Part shown: positions 26,365-35,911 of the stretch, in pieces | How the letters are laid out: every line of letters begins with the position of its first letter | Numbering within the stretch: position 1 is the stretch's first letter | Assembly (NCBI GenBank): GCA_017551865.1 | Contig: JAFZKB010000019.1 | Location: forward strand, 1-60,513 | Source: Clostridiales bacterium | GTDB taxonomy: Bacteria > Bacillota > Clostridia > Saccharofermentanales > Saccharofermentanaceae | Length of the DNA stretch: 60,513 nucleotides | Direction of reading: 5' to 3' | Notes under the pieces: model-generated | Told to the model about the DNA's origin: nothing | Database searches by the model: none | The model's input: the letters and a program-made list of their open reading frames with translations, nothing else | Position numbers and translations under genes: made by a program

Positions 26365-28116
26365 TCACTTATCGAGGAACTCCATCTTCAGATTCGAAGT
26401 GCCCTGCGTATCCGCAGAGATCTCCGAAAACTTCAGATCACTCATCGCGACGATAGTCTCCCAGTTCTCTTTAGATCCGGTATAGTAGATCGTCGCGCCG
26501 TCCTTGATGTTGATAGTATAGTTGAAACCTCCATAGGAGAAGTTCTGTAAGGTCTTCGGAAGATACAGCTCCGTAACGGAAGGGCAGTTGATCAGGGAGA
26601 TCGTCGTCACGCCCTCCGGGATCGTAAGAGATGTGATCGGTGTTTTTGAATTCTCGGTCAGATATACAAAACGCACCGGTTTGCCGTCAATCACGTCCGG
26701 GACACTGACTTTTTCCGAAGTGCCAAGATAACCCTTGATCTCTATAAAATCCGCCGACTCCTGATATATCCATTCGTCGTTTTTCTTTTCAATGCTCTGA
26801 TCCTCGGTAGAGATCGGTTCCGCGGAAATGACACTCGTATCTTTTTCGACCTTATGGACCTGACCTGAAGCCAGCATGACTAAATACCCGTCCTGGTATT
26901 CGACATAAGAGCTTATCTTCATCCCGTCAAGAGGCTCCATGACAACGGTCTTTTCCAGCGTCTCATCGAGACGATAGGAGACCACATTTCCCGTCTCGTC
27001 GATGTAACGGATAAAATCCGGACGAACGAGGATCCACTGGATAAGAGGCGCATTGAGAAATCTCATCAACATATCGGGAAGTTCCGCAATAAGCTGTCCG
27101 TTGTTTTTGTCGTAGATGTGCAGAAACTCCCCTTCGTCGGTGAAAAGATAATTGCCGACGATATCGATAAAACCTAAGAGCGGTTCGGTCAAAAGAACGA
27201 GTTCTTCTTCCACGCCGCCGATCGGGCACCGGTGGATCTCGCCCGGGTCATTCATATCCAGATGTATATAGTAGTATCCGTCCGAGACCGCAAATACATT
27301 ACACATCATGGCACCCTCGGCACACTTGAACTTCGGGTGGTCTTCTTTGACCTCTCCGGTCGAAAGATCGATATCGTATACGATCGGGGGAAAAGTACCG
27401 CTGATCTCATCGAAGCCTGAACTAAAAACGTACAGGTGATCGTTATCGATGCAGGGGTTCTGTGTTCCCTGCATTCCTTCAAAAGTATAGATCGTGGAGA
27501 GATTCTTACTTTCCGTCTCCACCTTCATGAGGAGCGTATTTTCTCCGCTTCTAACAAAGAAGAAGAGATCCTCCTCGTGCGGGACCAGATACGTGACCGT
27601 AGTCGTCGGATTACCCTGTACCAGATTAACGGGGACCGATGCAATCATCTTCGCGTCGGTGCCGTCCTTTAACATGAAGATATCTTCCGAGTCGGAAAAG
27701 CCGGAAGCATAGCCGTTATCGGCATTTCCCTTCTGCACATAAAAAGCCGTGTCCTTGATGACCACCATACGCCCATTGTTAAAATGCAGACAGGAATTGA
27801 TATCATCTTCCATCGAGAAAGCGGAATAAAAGTACGGGTTCTCATCTGCTTTCTGCGGGTTCGTTCTCGGATCCGTCGGCGCCTTCGTGTCCTGCGGGAC
27901 TGTATCACTCGGATCTGTAGATGTCTCTGTTTTCGAAGGTTCCGGATCAGTCGGAACCGTGACTTCCTGCGAAGGTTCCCGACTCGTCTCCTTCGATTTT
28001 TCCGACTCTTTTTTGGAGCAGGAAGCAAATGACAGGAATGCTCCCGTCAGCATCAGAATGCTTAAAAGAAGAGAAAGAATTGATTTTAGTTTTCTTTGTG
28101 TTTTGCGCTTGTTCAT
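26365..28116 (-). CDS. Lipoprotein with beta-propeller-like body and C-terminal leucine-rich (BspA-type) repeat
   Basis: A 583-residue predicted lipoprotein. The signal peptide ends in LSFASC (lipobox), followed by an acidic/Thr/Pro linker. The middle (about 110-430) has repeated strand-like segments typical of propeller proteins. Residues about 490-560 (VSVPDVIDGKPVRFVYLTE; ITSLTIPEGVTTISLINCPSVTELYLPKTLQNF) resemble LRR_5/BspA surface repeats. ATG at 28116 is chosen because GGAGG lies 6 bases upstream; longer frames into 28194 lack a signal peptide. Function unknown. Confidence 0.75.
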   Translation of the reverse strand: MNKRKTQRKLKSILSLLLSILMLTGAFLSFASCSKKESEKSKETSREPSQEVTVPTDPEPSKTETSTDPSDTVPQDTKAPTDPRTNPQKADENPYFYSAFSMEDDINSCLHFNNGRMVVIKDTAFYVQKGNADNGYASGFSDSEDIFMLKDGTDAKMIASVPVNLVQGNPTTTVTYLVPHEEDLFFFVRSGENTLLMKVETESKNLSTIYTFEGMQGTQNPCIDNDHLYVFSSGFDEISGTFPPIVYDIDLSTGEVKEDHPKFKCAEGAMMCNVFAVSDGYYYIHLDMNDPGEIHRCPIGGVEEELVLLTEPLLGFIDIVGNYLFTDEGEFLHIYDKNNGQLIAELPDMLMRFLNAPLIQWILVRPDFIRYIDETGNVVSYRLDETLEKTVVMEPLDGMKISSYVEYQDGYLVMLASGQVHKVEKDTSVISAEPISTEDQSIEKKNDEWIYQESADFIEIKGYLGTSEKVSVPDVIDGKPVRFVYLTENSKTPITSLTIPEGVTTISLINCPSVTELYLPKTLQNFSYGGFNYTINIKDGATIYYTGSKENWETIVAMSDLKFSEISADTQGTSNLKMEFLDK

Positions 28117-28223
28117 AACATGCCTCCGAAAAAGTTCATCTTCGTGTTTCGTTCCCCTGGTGCCGGTTCGCGTTCCCGCTTTTTGGCACCTCATCGAAAC
28201 AATTATACCACTTCGAAGTATTT

Positions 28224-28664
28224 CTAAAGCTCTCTACTACGCTCCATTTCCACATGCGGGATCCCGTCCAGATCAAACTCGCCGGAGATGACACGGAAGC
28301 CCTCTTTTTCGTAGTAGCCGATCGCGTAGGTCTGTGCCTCGAGATAGATCTTCTCGGCCTTATAGTGATCAAACGCGACCTTGACTCCCTCGTGGAGGAT
28401 CTTCCCGCCCAGGCCTTCGCCATGGACCAGGGTGACCACGCGCCCGATCTGCGCCGTTTTCTCGTCCTTCATAAAGACACGGAGGCACGCCGTTACACGC
28501 CCCTCCTCGTTCATCGAAAAGATATGCATCGCGTCCAGATCCAGGTCATCGATATCCATATACGGGCAGTTCTGCTCGATAATGAAGATCTCCTGGCGGG
28601 TCTTTAAGATCTCATATAGTTCTCTGTTTGAAAGTTCCGTAAAGTGTTTGATCGTAAATTTCAT
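28224..28664 (-). CDS. GNAT N-acetyltransferase, ElaA-like
   Basis: A 146-residue GNAT protein. It shows the ElaA pattern LYEILKTRQEIFIIEQNCPYMDIDDLDLDAMH at the N-terminus, the acetyl-CoA loop region IGRVVTLVHGEGLGGKILHEGV, AQTYAIGYYEKEGFRVISGEF, and the typical end GIPHVEMER. The acceptor is unknown for the family. The ribosome site is weak. It stands between two larger genes on the same strand. Confidence 0.85.
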   Translation of the reverse strand: MKFTIKHFTELSNRELYEILKTRQEIFIIEQNCPYMDIDDLDLDAMHIFSMNEEGRVTACLRVFMKDEKTAQIGRVVTLVHGEGLGGKILHEGVKVAFDHYKAEKIYLEAQTYAIGYYEKEGFRVISGEFDLDGIPHVEMERSREL

Positions 28665-28738
28665 GGTATATCTCTTTGCCTTAGTGTTTTCGCAACTCAG
28701 CTTATTCCTATCTCGCTTCTTTGTGCAGACAAATATCG

Positions 28739-31630
28739 CTAACGGATATCTTTGCCGCAGTAATTACAGAAGATCGCATCCGTCGGGATCTGCCGGCCGC
28801 AGAATCGGCAGAAAAGCTTACTTGGCGCCGTCTCGGGAGCTGGTGCTGGTGTCGGGGCCACAGGAGCCGGTGCTGGAGCAGCCGGAGTTTCCGCAGGCGC
28901 GGGCGCAGGTGCAGCTTCTGCGACTGGCGCGGCGGCTGGGACAGGTGCGGCGGCCGAGGCAGGTGCGGCGGCCGCGGTCTTGCCTTCTCTGGCTTCTCTT
29001 TCTCTCTTGGCCAGGATACGGGCCTTTTCGGACTCGAAGATCTTGTTGATGCTGGCGTTATCGATCTCACGTTCAGGAGCAGCAGAGCTTTCGGCAGGAG
29101 CCGACTGTGTAGCTGGTGAAGCTGCAGCGCTTTCGGCAGAAGCCGCCTGCGATGCGTCGGAAGAGGCCTGCTCGGAAGAGGCCTGCTCGGCAGGCTCTTC
29201 TTTTTCGCCCACGATGACGCCTTCGTTGACATCGACGCCGCTCTTCTCGCTCTCCGCGTCTTTTGCCGCGGCATTGGATTCATCGGCAAAGGTATCGAAT
29301 TCAGCCTGCTTGGCTTCGATGATCTCGATCATGCGCTCATCTACCGTGTCCGGGCAAAGAAGGCGGTACACGAGTACGTCACGGGTCTGGCCCATTCGGT
29401 GGGCGCGGCCGATCGCCTGATTCTCCGTGGACGGCTTATACTGCGGTTCGCAGAGGATGACCACACTTGCGGACTGGATGTTCAGGCCTGTACCGCCGGA
29501 CTGGATCTGTGCAGCGAGGACCGAACCGGCCGGGGCCGCCTCAAAGGCATCGACGATATTCTGCCTCTCCTCTACCGGGACAGCGCCGTTGATCACACCG
29601 ACACACTGCGTACCAAACACAGTACGGATCTTTTCCAAAGTATCGAGAAAGAAGGAAAATACAAGGATCTTGCGGGAATCTTCCGCGGCGTCCTCGACGA
29701 TCTCACGGAGGCGCTGGACTTTCGCGGAAGTGTTGAGGTAATCCTCGTTTCGCCAGGACACGCGGCGCACATCCATGAAGGAGCCTGTCAGCACGTCGTC
29801 CTCGTAGGCGCGTTCGTCCTCCGGGGTCATGTCGCACCACTCCTTGATGTCCGTCAGATCCGGGAGCTCCGAGAGCACGCTCTCACGCTTTCTTCTGTAA
29901 TAGACCGGGCAGATCTTCTCCTTGAAGTCGTCGGCATAGGCCGTCATGCTGACCTGCTGGGCGAGCTGGGCGACATCGTGCTGGAGGTAATCCATCAGGT
30001 GGATCATCTCGCCAACGTTGTTTTCGAGCGGGGTGCCCGTCATGAAGAGCATGCGGTCGGTGTGCTCGCACAGGGAAAGCACGTTCTGGCTTCTCTTGGC
30101 GGCGGTGTTCTTAATGTAATGGGCTTCGTCGACGACAATCATGTCGATCTCGAAGTCCTCATCGATCTTGAAATGATTCTCGAGACTTTCGTAGTTCGTG
30201 ACGGCTACGCCGCCTTCTTCCGTCCATGTCCGGAAGGAGGTGTCGCGGTTATTGTCGTGAAGATTATACGCGACCAGGTCGCTCTTTCCCTCGACTTCGC
30301 GGCACCAGTTGACGATGACGCTGGCCGGGCAGATGACGAGGAATCGCGGCGGGTGTGTGAGTGCGGGAAGCGCGATGTCCGAGTCGTCCTGGAGCGGAGA
30401 GACCGGGGCGGCCGGAGCGATTTCTTCTGGCGCGGCGACCGTTTCAATCGGAGCAATGGGCGCGGCCTGTTCGGGCGCTACGGGCGCGAGCGGCGCTAGG
30501 GTTTCGGCGGCCTCTGGCGCGGGTTGCGCGGGCTCGGCGGCATCCGGCGCGGGGGCGGGGGACTCTTCGGGCTCCTTGGTCAGTTCGTTTCGGAGGGAGA
30601 CCATGGCGGCTAAAGCCTGGATGGTCTTTCCGAGACCCATTTCATCGCCGAGGAGAACGCGCTTCTGGCGAAGGATATATTTGACGCCCCAGATCTGGTA
30701 TCCGCGGAGCGTGCACTTGAGTCCGGTGAGGTCGACGGGGGTATTGGCGACGTCCTCGCGGATCTCGTCGCTTAAGCCGTAGCCGTCTTCGTCACTGTCG
30801 AAACGCTCAGGGGCGATCTCTTCTAAGACCTGATAGTATTCGATCGGGCGGCGGGCAAAATCGTTCCAGGCGGCAGCGATGCTGATCGGTCCGATAATGG
30901 ATGACAGCGAGCTCGGCGTCTCGGTCTGGGAGGAAGAGGCGGAAGCTTCGGCGGATCCGGCCGCACCCTGATATCCCTGGATCTGGGAAACAAGGCCGGT
31001 AGAATCGATCGCGGATGCGGTAGCTGTGAGTCTGTCGTAGGCAGTCTGGGCCTCGTCCTTTTTCCTGCCGCCGGTGAACATCCACTTGATGCCGGACCTT
31101 GCGCAGCTGAGTTTTTTGAGCTGTTCTTCGGTATCTCCGGGGATCATGGAAAGGAGCTGCTCACACTTGGGAAGATTCTCCCGTGCACGCATATGCTCGG
31201 CAACAGCGGTGACCAGACGGGAATATTCCTCGGTCTTATGGTCGACGCTGATCTTCAGTTTTACATTACTGTTGACGTCGGATGCGATCTTCGCGGCATT
31301 TTCTTTGGCACGAAGAGACATGACCTCGCCGATACCGTTGACGGCCGCGAGGTTTTGCTGGCTGGCGGCATATACGGAATAGACATCACCGTAGCCGGCT
31401 TCTTTTAAGACATTCGTGCGGATACCGGCTTTCCCGGCATTCAATTCATCGACGGGGATCCCACGGAGCACTCGCGCCCACTCGGGCTTGATGGCCTCAC
31501 CGATTGCAGACTCGATGTCCGACCGGGTCTTAGTGACCATGGAAACACCATTATTTCCCAGCCCCTGTGCGAGACGGATCCGGCTGCTCAGTGCGTCTAT
31601 CTCTTTCTTTCCGAAATTTCTGCTTCCCAA
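28739..31630 (-). CDS. SNF2-family helicase-like ATPase with low-complexity insert and C-terminal zinc ribbon
   Basis: A 963-residue Swi2/Snf2 ATPase. Residues about 73-118 look like a helix-hairpin-helix region (NLAAVNGIGEVMSLRAKENAAKIA). Motif I GDEMGLGKTIQ is at 328-338, motif II DEAH at 501-504, motif III MTGTPLENN follows, and the C-terminal lobe has SGGTGLNIQ and QAIGRAHRMGQ. Two unusual parts: a Pro/Ala-rich insert (about 351-427) between motifs I and Ia, and a Pro/Ala linker before a CxxC...CxxC ribbon (CRFCGRQIP...CNYCGK). The TTG start follows GGGGACAGCAAG. It may act on DNA or RNA polymerase complexes; no partner gene is evident. Confidence 0.87.
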   Translation of the reverse strand: MGSRNFGKKEIDALSSRIRLAQGLGNNGVSMVTKTRSDIESAIGEAIKPEWARVLRGIPVDELNAGKAGIRTNVLKEAGYGDVYSVYAASQQNLAAVNGIGEVMSLRAKENAAKIASDVNSNVKLKISVDHKTEEYSRLVTAVAEHMRARENLPKCEQLLSMIPGDTEEQLKKLSCARSGIKWMFTGGRKKDEAQTAYDRLTATASAIDSTGLVSQIQGYQGAAGSAEASASSSQTETPSSLSSIIGPISIAAAWNDFARRPIEYYQVLEEIAPERFDSDEDGYGLSDEIREDVANTPVDLTGLKCTLRGYQIWGVKYILRQKRVLLGDEMGLGKTIQALAAMVSLRNELTKEPEESPAPAPDAAEPAQPAPEAAETLAPLAPVAPEQAAPIAPIETVAAPEEIAPAAPVSPLQDDSDIALPALTHPPRFLVICPASVIVNWCREVEGKSDLVAYNLHDNNRDTSFRTWTEEGGVAVTNYESLENHFKIDEDFEIDMIVVDEAHYIKNTAAKRSQNVLSLCEHTDRMLFMTGTPLENNVGEMIHLMDYLQHDVAQLAQQVSMTAYADDFKEKICPVYYRRKRESVLSELPDLTDIKEWCDMTPEDERAYEDDVLTGSFMDVRRVSWRNEDYLNTSAKVQRLREIVEDAAEDSRKILVFSFFLDTLEKIRTVFGTQCVGVINGAVPVEERQNIVDAFEAAPAGSVLAAQIQSGGTGLNIQSASVVILCEPQYKPSTENQAIGRAHRMGQTRDVLVYRLLCPDTVDERMIEIIEAKQAEFDTFADESNAAAKDAESEKSGVDVNEGVIVGEKEEPAEQASSEQASSDASQAASAESAAASPATQSAPAESSAAPEREIDNASINKIFESEKARILAKREREAREGKTAAAAPASAAAPVPAAAPVAEAAPAPAPAETPAAPAPAPVAPTPAPAPETAPSKLFCRFCGRQIPTDAIFCNYCGKDIR

Positions 31631-31686
31631 CTTGCTGTCCCCTTTATCGACTTATGACATCGGATTCAACATAACACAGAAACGCA

Positions 31687-31722
31687 CATGGCCGCAAGTC
31701 CAATAAGGTCCTTGCGGCCATG
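31687..31722. repeat. Perfect 12-bp stem-loop downstream of the decayed lipoprotein gene
   Basis: CATGGCCGCAAG (31687-31698) and CTTGCGGCCATG (31711-31722) form a perfect stem around a 12-base loop. It lies between the pseudogene end and the SNF2 gene. No T-run follows on either strand, so it is not a clear rho-independent terminator; it may be a processing or attenuation site. Confidence 0.6.
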
Positions 31723-31751
31723 GCGGCATTAGTTGCAACTGCCCTGCTTTG

Positions 31752-32868
31752 CTAAGATTCGGAAAGCAGAGTGCTGACTCGGTTCTGGATCGTCTTACTG
31801 ACGTCGTCCGCAGACTTGGAGCCGTCAAAGAAGAACGGGATCTCCTCATCGAGGATCATGCGGATGGAAGAGTTAAAATATTGGGGCGTACTGATCTTTT
31901 CGATCAGAGATACAAAAACTTCCTTCTTCTCTTCTGTGACCGGGGGCAGATAATCGTACATCCAGGGGTCATCCTTATAGCGCTTCACGGTCTCTTCGTA
32001 TTCCTTTATTCTCTCCTGCATGCGAAGGTCGGTGTTTTCGCGAAAGACGCTGATGTCCTCGTCATAGGCAAGCTTCGCATCGGACTTCAAAAGGAAAGAA
32101 AGGAAATCCTAGGCTTCGTCCGGGCATTTCGAGAAGGCCGAGATACCGGCCGAAACACCGGCATATGCCGAGAAGCCGGAGCCTGTCGCCGAAGGCCAGC
32201 CGATCAGAAGCGGGTCGTGGCTGCAAAGCTCGGAATATGCGCAGTAGGAAGGAAGGTCACGGATCAGCATGCCGGTCAGTGCGCAGACCTTATCCTGCAT
32301 CATGGAGATCGGATATACCTCCGAAGAAAGAGCGGAGAGCTTCTCGCCCATTTCCGGAAGTGTCCAGCTTTCCGGCTTCCCAAGAAGCTCAGGATTTCCG
32401 GCAAGACCGCAGAGCAAGACGACCAGCGGAAGCTGATAGAGTTTTCCGTTCGTTTCAAATGCGCGGAAGATGTTGTCGAAGTACTTACTGCGGTCGATGC
32501 CGTTTGCGCCGTCCATGTAGGGATTCAAATCAACAAGGACCTTATCGGAATTAAAGCCGCTGACCGAAGCGCAGTTCAAAATGACATCCGGTCCAGTACC
32601 CGATTTCATGTCCAGGATCTCGTTATAGCGCACGAACTGCTCGGGGTCCCATGGATCAAGCTCTTCCAGTTCTCTTCTTTCCTCCGTCGGGAAAAGTACG
32701 GAGTTCCTTTCTCGACATATTCGGCGCGTTTGGTGCTTCCGTTATTCTGCTTCTTTCCAGGCTTTTTGCAGGAGGCAAGCGGAAGGACCAGTCCTGCACA
32801 AAGAAGAAGGGACAGGGTCTTTTCCCAAAGACGGCCGGGCCTTACTCCTTCTACTTTCTTTTTTCATA
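31752..32868 (-). pseudogene. Decayed tandem copy of the solute-binding-like lipoprotein
   Basis: Homologous to the intact gene at 32952-35438. From ATG 32868 (after a GGGG ribosome site) the signal-peptide frame is soon lost; the lipobox sequence LVLPLASC is readable in another frame. The whole propeller part (over 1 kb) is deleted. Coding resumes near 32690 (ELEELDPWDPEQFVRYNEI), then DMKSGTGPDV as in the intact copy. A single-base nonsense change TGG to TAG at 32109-32111 falls exactly where the intact copy has Trp (EEAWDF). The frame continues to the natural end at 31752. Confidence 0.87.
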
Positions 32869-32951
32869 ACATACCCCTTACTTCCGTGCGCTTTCCCCGG
32901 AAGGCGGAATCGGCCCTCCGGGCGTGCACGCATCTTCTATTTTTCGCGCTT

Positions 32952-35438
32952 TTACGCTTTCTCCTGAAGGAGGAGCTTCACACGGTTCTGAATGGATTTA
33001 CTTACGTTGTCGGCATCTTTCGCGCCGGAGAAATAGGCGGCGGCTTCTTCCTCTACGATCAGCATGATGGCCGGGTCGGTGTGCATGGAGGCGCCGACAC
33101 TCTCGATCACATGAAGATAATCCTGTTCGGTCTTATCGTCGATCAAGTGCTTTTTGTTATTGATATCATCGACGTCGTTGCCCCAATACTCTTCCTGCGC
33201 TTTATTATACGCTTCGCGGCATTTTTCCATCTCGAGCTTCTCGGCATTTCTGCTGACAGAGATGCACCTGTTATCGTAGTTGGAGAATTCTTCCTGCATC
33301 TCCGGAGAAAGGAGGAAAGAAATGAAATCCCAGGCCTCTTCGGGGCACTTTGAAAATGCAGATATACCTGCTGACAAAGTAGCTTTCGCTGTCATGCCGG
33401 AGCCGGTCGAGGTCGGCCAGCCGAGGAAGCACGAAGAACCCTTACACAGATCGTCAAAGTCCGCAAACTGAGATAGATTCACATAATTATTCGTGCTCAG
33501 CGCGCTGACGCCGGCCTGCATGATGAGGGATTCGATCCTGTGATTATCTATCTCATCGAATTCTTCGCGTAATGCGGCCATTTTCTCGTCGGGGATCTTA
33601 TCCCCGTATTTCTTACAGATCTCCAGAATCTTTCTGAAATCATCGCTGTCGAAATAGGCTTCGTTTTTACTGTAATCTACGTAGTGGCTCATATCGGCAT
33701 AAAGGAGGCCGTGCAAAAGACCGATGCGAGCACTTGCATCATCGCTGTAGTCGAATGTTCCTATTGCCGCGTAAGCAGAATCGCCCAGCGCTCCCATCTT
33801 CTGATCGAAGTCGGAAATCGTCCATTTTCCGGGATCTCCGATAAGATCGGGATTTCCGTTAAATCCATGAATCGAGAAGAAGACCGGAAGCTGGTAAAGC
33901 TTGCCGCCGACCTCAAAGGCACGGAAAACATTGTCGAAGAACTTGGTGCGGTCGATCGGATCTTTTCCATCCATATACGTATTCAAATCGACAAGGATCC
34001 CGTCGGAATTGAACTGACCGAGCTCGGCGCAGTCCATCAGGACGTCCGGGCCGGTGCCGGATTTCATGTCCAAAAGGAGCTTATCGGCTGCGTCGGCTTT
34101 CTCTGTAAGAACGCTGTACGTCAGGTCCTCGCCCCCCTCATAAACGAGCACGCGGGCCTTGCTCTCCGGACGGCGGTTGTAGGCGCAGATAAGGCTCTGC
34201 ACATCGTAGGATGTGTCAAGGCACGTTCCGACATAGACGATCCTTCTTCCTGCGTACGGGTTTTTCGCCTCTTTATGCAGGCGGGTCAGATAGATTTCCG
34301 CCTCGGGCTCAGGCTCCAGGGAATCCGTCATCATGTCCACAGTATAGATATCACCGTCGGGCGTAACCAGCACGTTTTCGGTCCTGGAGAACTCGACATT
34401 CGTGTCCTGGGTGTAGCAGACAGTCTCATTCGTTCCCTGAAGGATATCATAGCGCTTGATATTGTTTTCCACTCCGTAGTACTTGCCGTCCGAAGCATAA
34501 AGATTCAGGGGAATTGCCGCCGGAAGCTCCGTGGGATCAGACAGTGCGCCGGTATTCGGATCGATCTCCTGGAGGAAGAAGTGTTCACGGATCGTCTCAC
34601 TGAGATAGTCTACAGAGTATGTCGCAAGATAGTTCTTGCCGTCGATCTGGTAAACACCGATGCTGATGTTTTCATAGCTCGCCGCGCCGATGTTATTACC
34701 GTTCTTATCTAGAAGCGAGAGCGATGAGGTGCTTAAAGCAACGATATTTCCATTCGTTAATTCCCAGATCGTCGGGTAATCTTCGTCAGAACAGGAGACT
34801 TTACTCTCCTCTTTTCCGCTCTTGTCATAGAAGATGAGATTTCTCCCATAGTCCCCGTTAGCCTCGTCAAATATGCTGGTATATACGGCGATCCGGCCGT
34901 CCTGTAGCGGAGTGAAAGAGCCAAGAGTCTCGTGAAGAGGCATCGTGATCTTCCCGGTGTTCTTGCCATCCAGGGAATAAATCAGAATGCCGTTCTCGCA
35001 GTTAGAACTCTGGATCTCAAAGTATTTCGCGAGCTGATCCGGATCCTCGCGGTCCGCGTTTTCCATCAGCTTCTGCTCTTCTTCGGTATAAAGATAGACG
35101 ATCGTATATGGAAGGAGCAGGGCATCCCCGCTCTTTGTAAAAGCGCATCTGTCCGCCTCGATCGAGGAGACTACTCTCTTCGGATCTGTGGGGATCTCAA
35201 GCTTTACTTTCGTATCCGAATAATACGGATCGGTTTCGAGCACATATTCGGATCTGCTCCGAGTGGAATCCGACCCTCCCGACGGATTTTGCTGCTCCTG
35301 CCCGGCTGTATTCCCGCCGGATTTCTTCTTACAGGCCGCGGCCGGAAGCACCATGGCGGCGCAAAGAAGGAGCGCGGTGGCGCGGGCGGCTTTGCCTAAA
35401 ACGGAATGTTTCTTAAAGATAATGTGTTTCAAATCCAT
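32952..35438 (-). CDS. Large lipoprotein: propeller-like N-terminal half + extracellular solute-binding-protein-like C-terminal half
   Basis: An 828-residue predicted lipoprotein with signal peptide and lipobox VLPAAAC near residue 36. Residues about 60-400 consist of repeated strand segments like a beta-propeller. The remainder resembles family 1 ABC substrate-binding proteins: SGTGPDVLMDCAELGQFNSDGILVDLNTY, KLYQLPV, GWPTSTGSGMTAKATLSAGIS and CPEEAWDFISFLLSPEMQEE. No permease or ATPase gene is adjacent, so transport is uncertain; it may be an orphan sensor or carbohydrate binder. It starts after AGGTGAGGTGA. Confidence 0.78.
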   Translation of the reverse strand: MDLKHIIFKKHSVLGKAARATALLLCAAMVLPAAACKKKSGGNTAGQEQQNPSGGSDSTRSRSEYVLETDPYYSDTKVKLEIPTDPKRVVSSIEADRCAFTKSGDALLLPYTIVYLYTEEEQKLMENADREDPDQLAKYFEIQSSNCENGILIYSLDGKNTGKITMPLHETLGSFTPLQDGRIAVYTSIFDEANGDYGRNLIFYDKSGKEESKVSCSDEDYPTIWELTNGNIVALSTSSLSLLDKNGNNIGAASYENISIGVYQIDGKNYLATYSVDYLSETIREHFFLQEIDPNTGALSDPTELPAAIPLNLYASDGKYYGVENNIKRYDILQGTNETVCYTQDTNVEFSRTENVLVTPDGDIYTVDMMTDSLEPEPEAEIYLTRLHKEAKNPYAGRRIVYVGTCLDTSYDVQSLICAYNRRPESKARVLVYEGGEDLTYSVLTEKADAADKLLLDMKSGTGPDVLMDCAELGQFNSDGILVDLNTYMDGKDPIDRTKFFDNVFRAFEVGGKLYQLPVFFSIHGFNGNPDLIGDPGKWTISDFDQKMGALGDSAYAAIGTFDYSDDASARIGLLHGLLYADMSHYVDYSKNEAYFDSDDFRKILEICKKYGDKIPDEKMAALREEFDEIDNHRIESLIMQAGVSALSTNNYVNLSQFADFDDLCKGSSCFLGWPTSTGSGMTAKATLSAGISAFSKCPEEAWDFISFLLSPEMQEEFSNYDNRCISVSRNAEKLEMEKCREAYNKAQEEYWGNDVDDINNKKHLIDDKTEQDYLHVIESVGASMHTDPAIMLIVEEEAAAYFSGAKDADNVSKSIQNRVKLLLQEKA

Positions 35439-35640
35439 TCACCTCACCTGACACAAGTATTACTGCTTGAATACCTCACAGACGTCCGCGCCACCCGGGG
35501 GAACCCGAAGGGCGCTTTTCCCAATGTAGTTTTCATAGTAAAAGGGCGCGCGGGAACATGCAATAGAAGTGACAGTTTAGTTAGTTTTATGTAGCAAAGG
35601 TGAAACAAATGGGCGGATCGGGCGAAGAAAAGGCGGGGCG

Positions 35641-35733
35641 AAGGGGTTTTTCGGGAAGAAGGCGCGGAGGGGAACGGATCTTTTCGAGAAGAAGACATGC
35701 GGAGGAACGGATCTTTTCGAGAAGAAAAAGGAG
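35641..35733 (+). repeat. 33-bp tandem repeat, about three units
   Basis: GGAACGGATCTTTTCGAGAA starts at 35671 and recurs exactly at 35704, 33 bases later, with GAGG just before each copy. A degenerate third unit (GGGGTTTTTCGGGAAGAAGG) precedes them. The strand is purine-rich. It lies upstream of the promoter of the GGGtGRT operon. Confidence 0.65.
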
Positions 35734-35801
35734 TCCCCGGGGAAGGCGAAATGAAAATCATTTGAGATGCTAAAAAGCCTAGAAACCGCACGATTTTTCG
35801 G

Positions 35802-35829
35802 TTGTCATTTACGGAAGATTTGCTATAAT
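35802..35829 (+). promoter_or_regulatory. Strong sigma-A promoter of the GGGtGRT operon
   Basis: TTGTCA (35802-35807), a 16-base spacer, then TATAAT (35824-35829) preceded by TGC, an extended -10. It is well placed for the plus-strand genes starting at 35912, and is one of the best promoters in the window. Confidence 0.8.
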
Positions 35830-35911
35830 ATACGAGGTGTTATTGTGTGCCGATTTCGAGATCTTGTGTGCACAATGGCTACACGCAATTATTTCGAAAG
35901 GGGTTTTCAAC

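Larger units (their letters stand above)
35439..35911. other. Divergent intergenic region with tandem repeat and promoter
   Basis: This 473-base gap separates the minus-strand lipoprotein gene from the plus-strand GGGtGRT operon. It holds a purine-rich tandem repeat (35641-35733) and a strong promoter (35802-35829), with an 82-base untranslated leader before ATG 35912. No gene is supported here. Confidence 0.6.

Noticed and set aside
28708..29289. Pro/Arg-rich 193-codon minus-strand frame
   Set aside because: Out-of-frame reading of the Pro/Ala-rich tail of the SNF2 gene.
29399..30499. A 366-codon plus-strand frame
   Set aside because: Lies wholly opposite the SNF2 gene, whose motifs are intact; GC-rich codons leave the antisense frame open by chance.
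31749..33353. A 534-codon plus-strand frame across two lipoprotein regions
   Set aside because: Opposite the pseudogene and the C-terminal part of the intact lipoprotein; no ribosome site, no recognisable domain.
32952..35438. A complete sugar ABC importer
   Set aside because: Only the binding-protein-like lipoprotein is present; no permease or ATPase of the importer type is adjacent.
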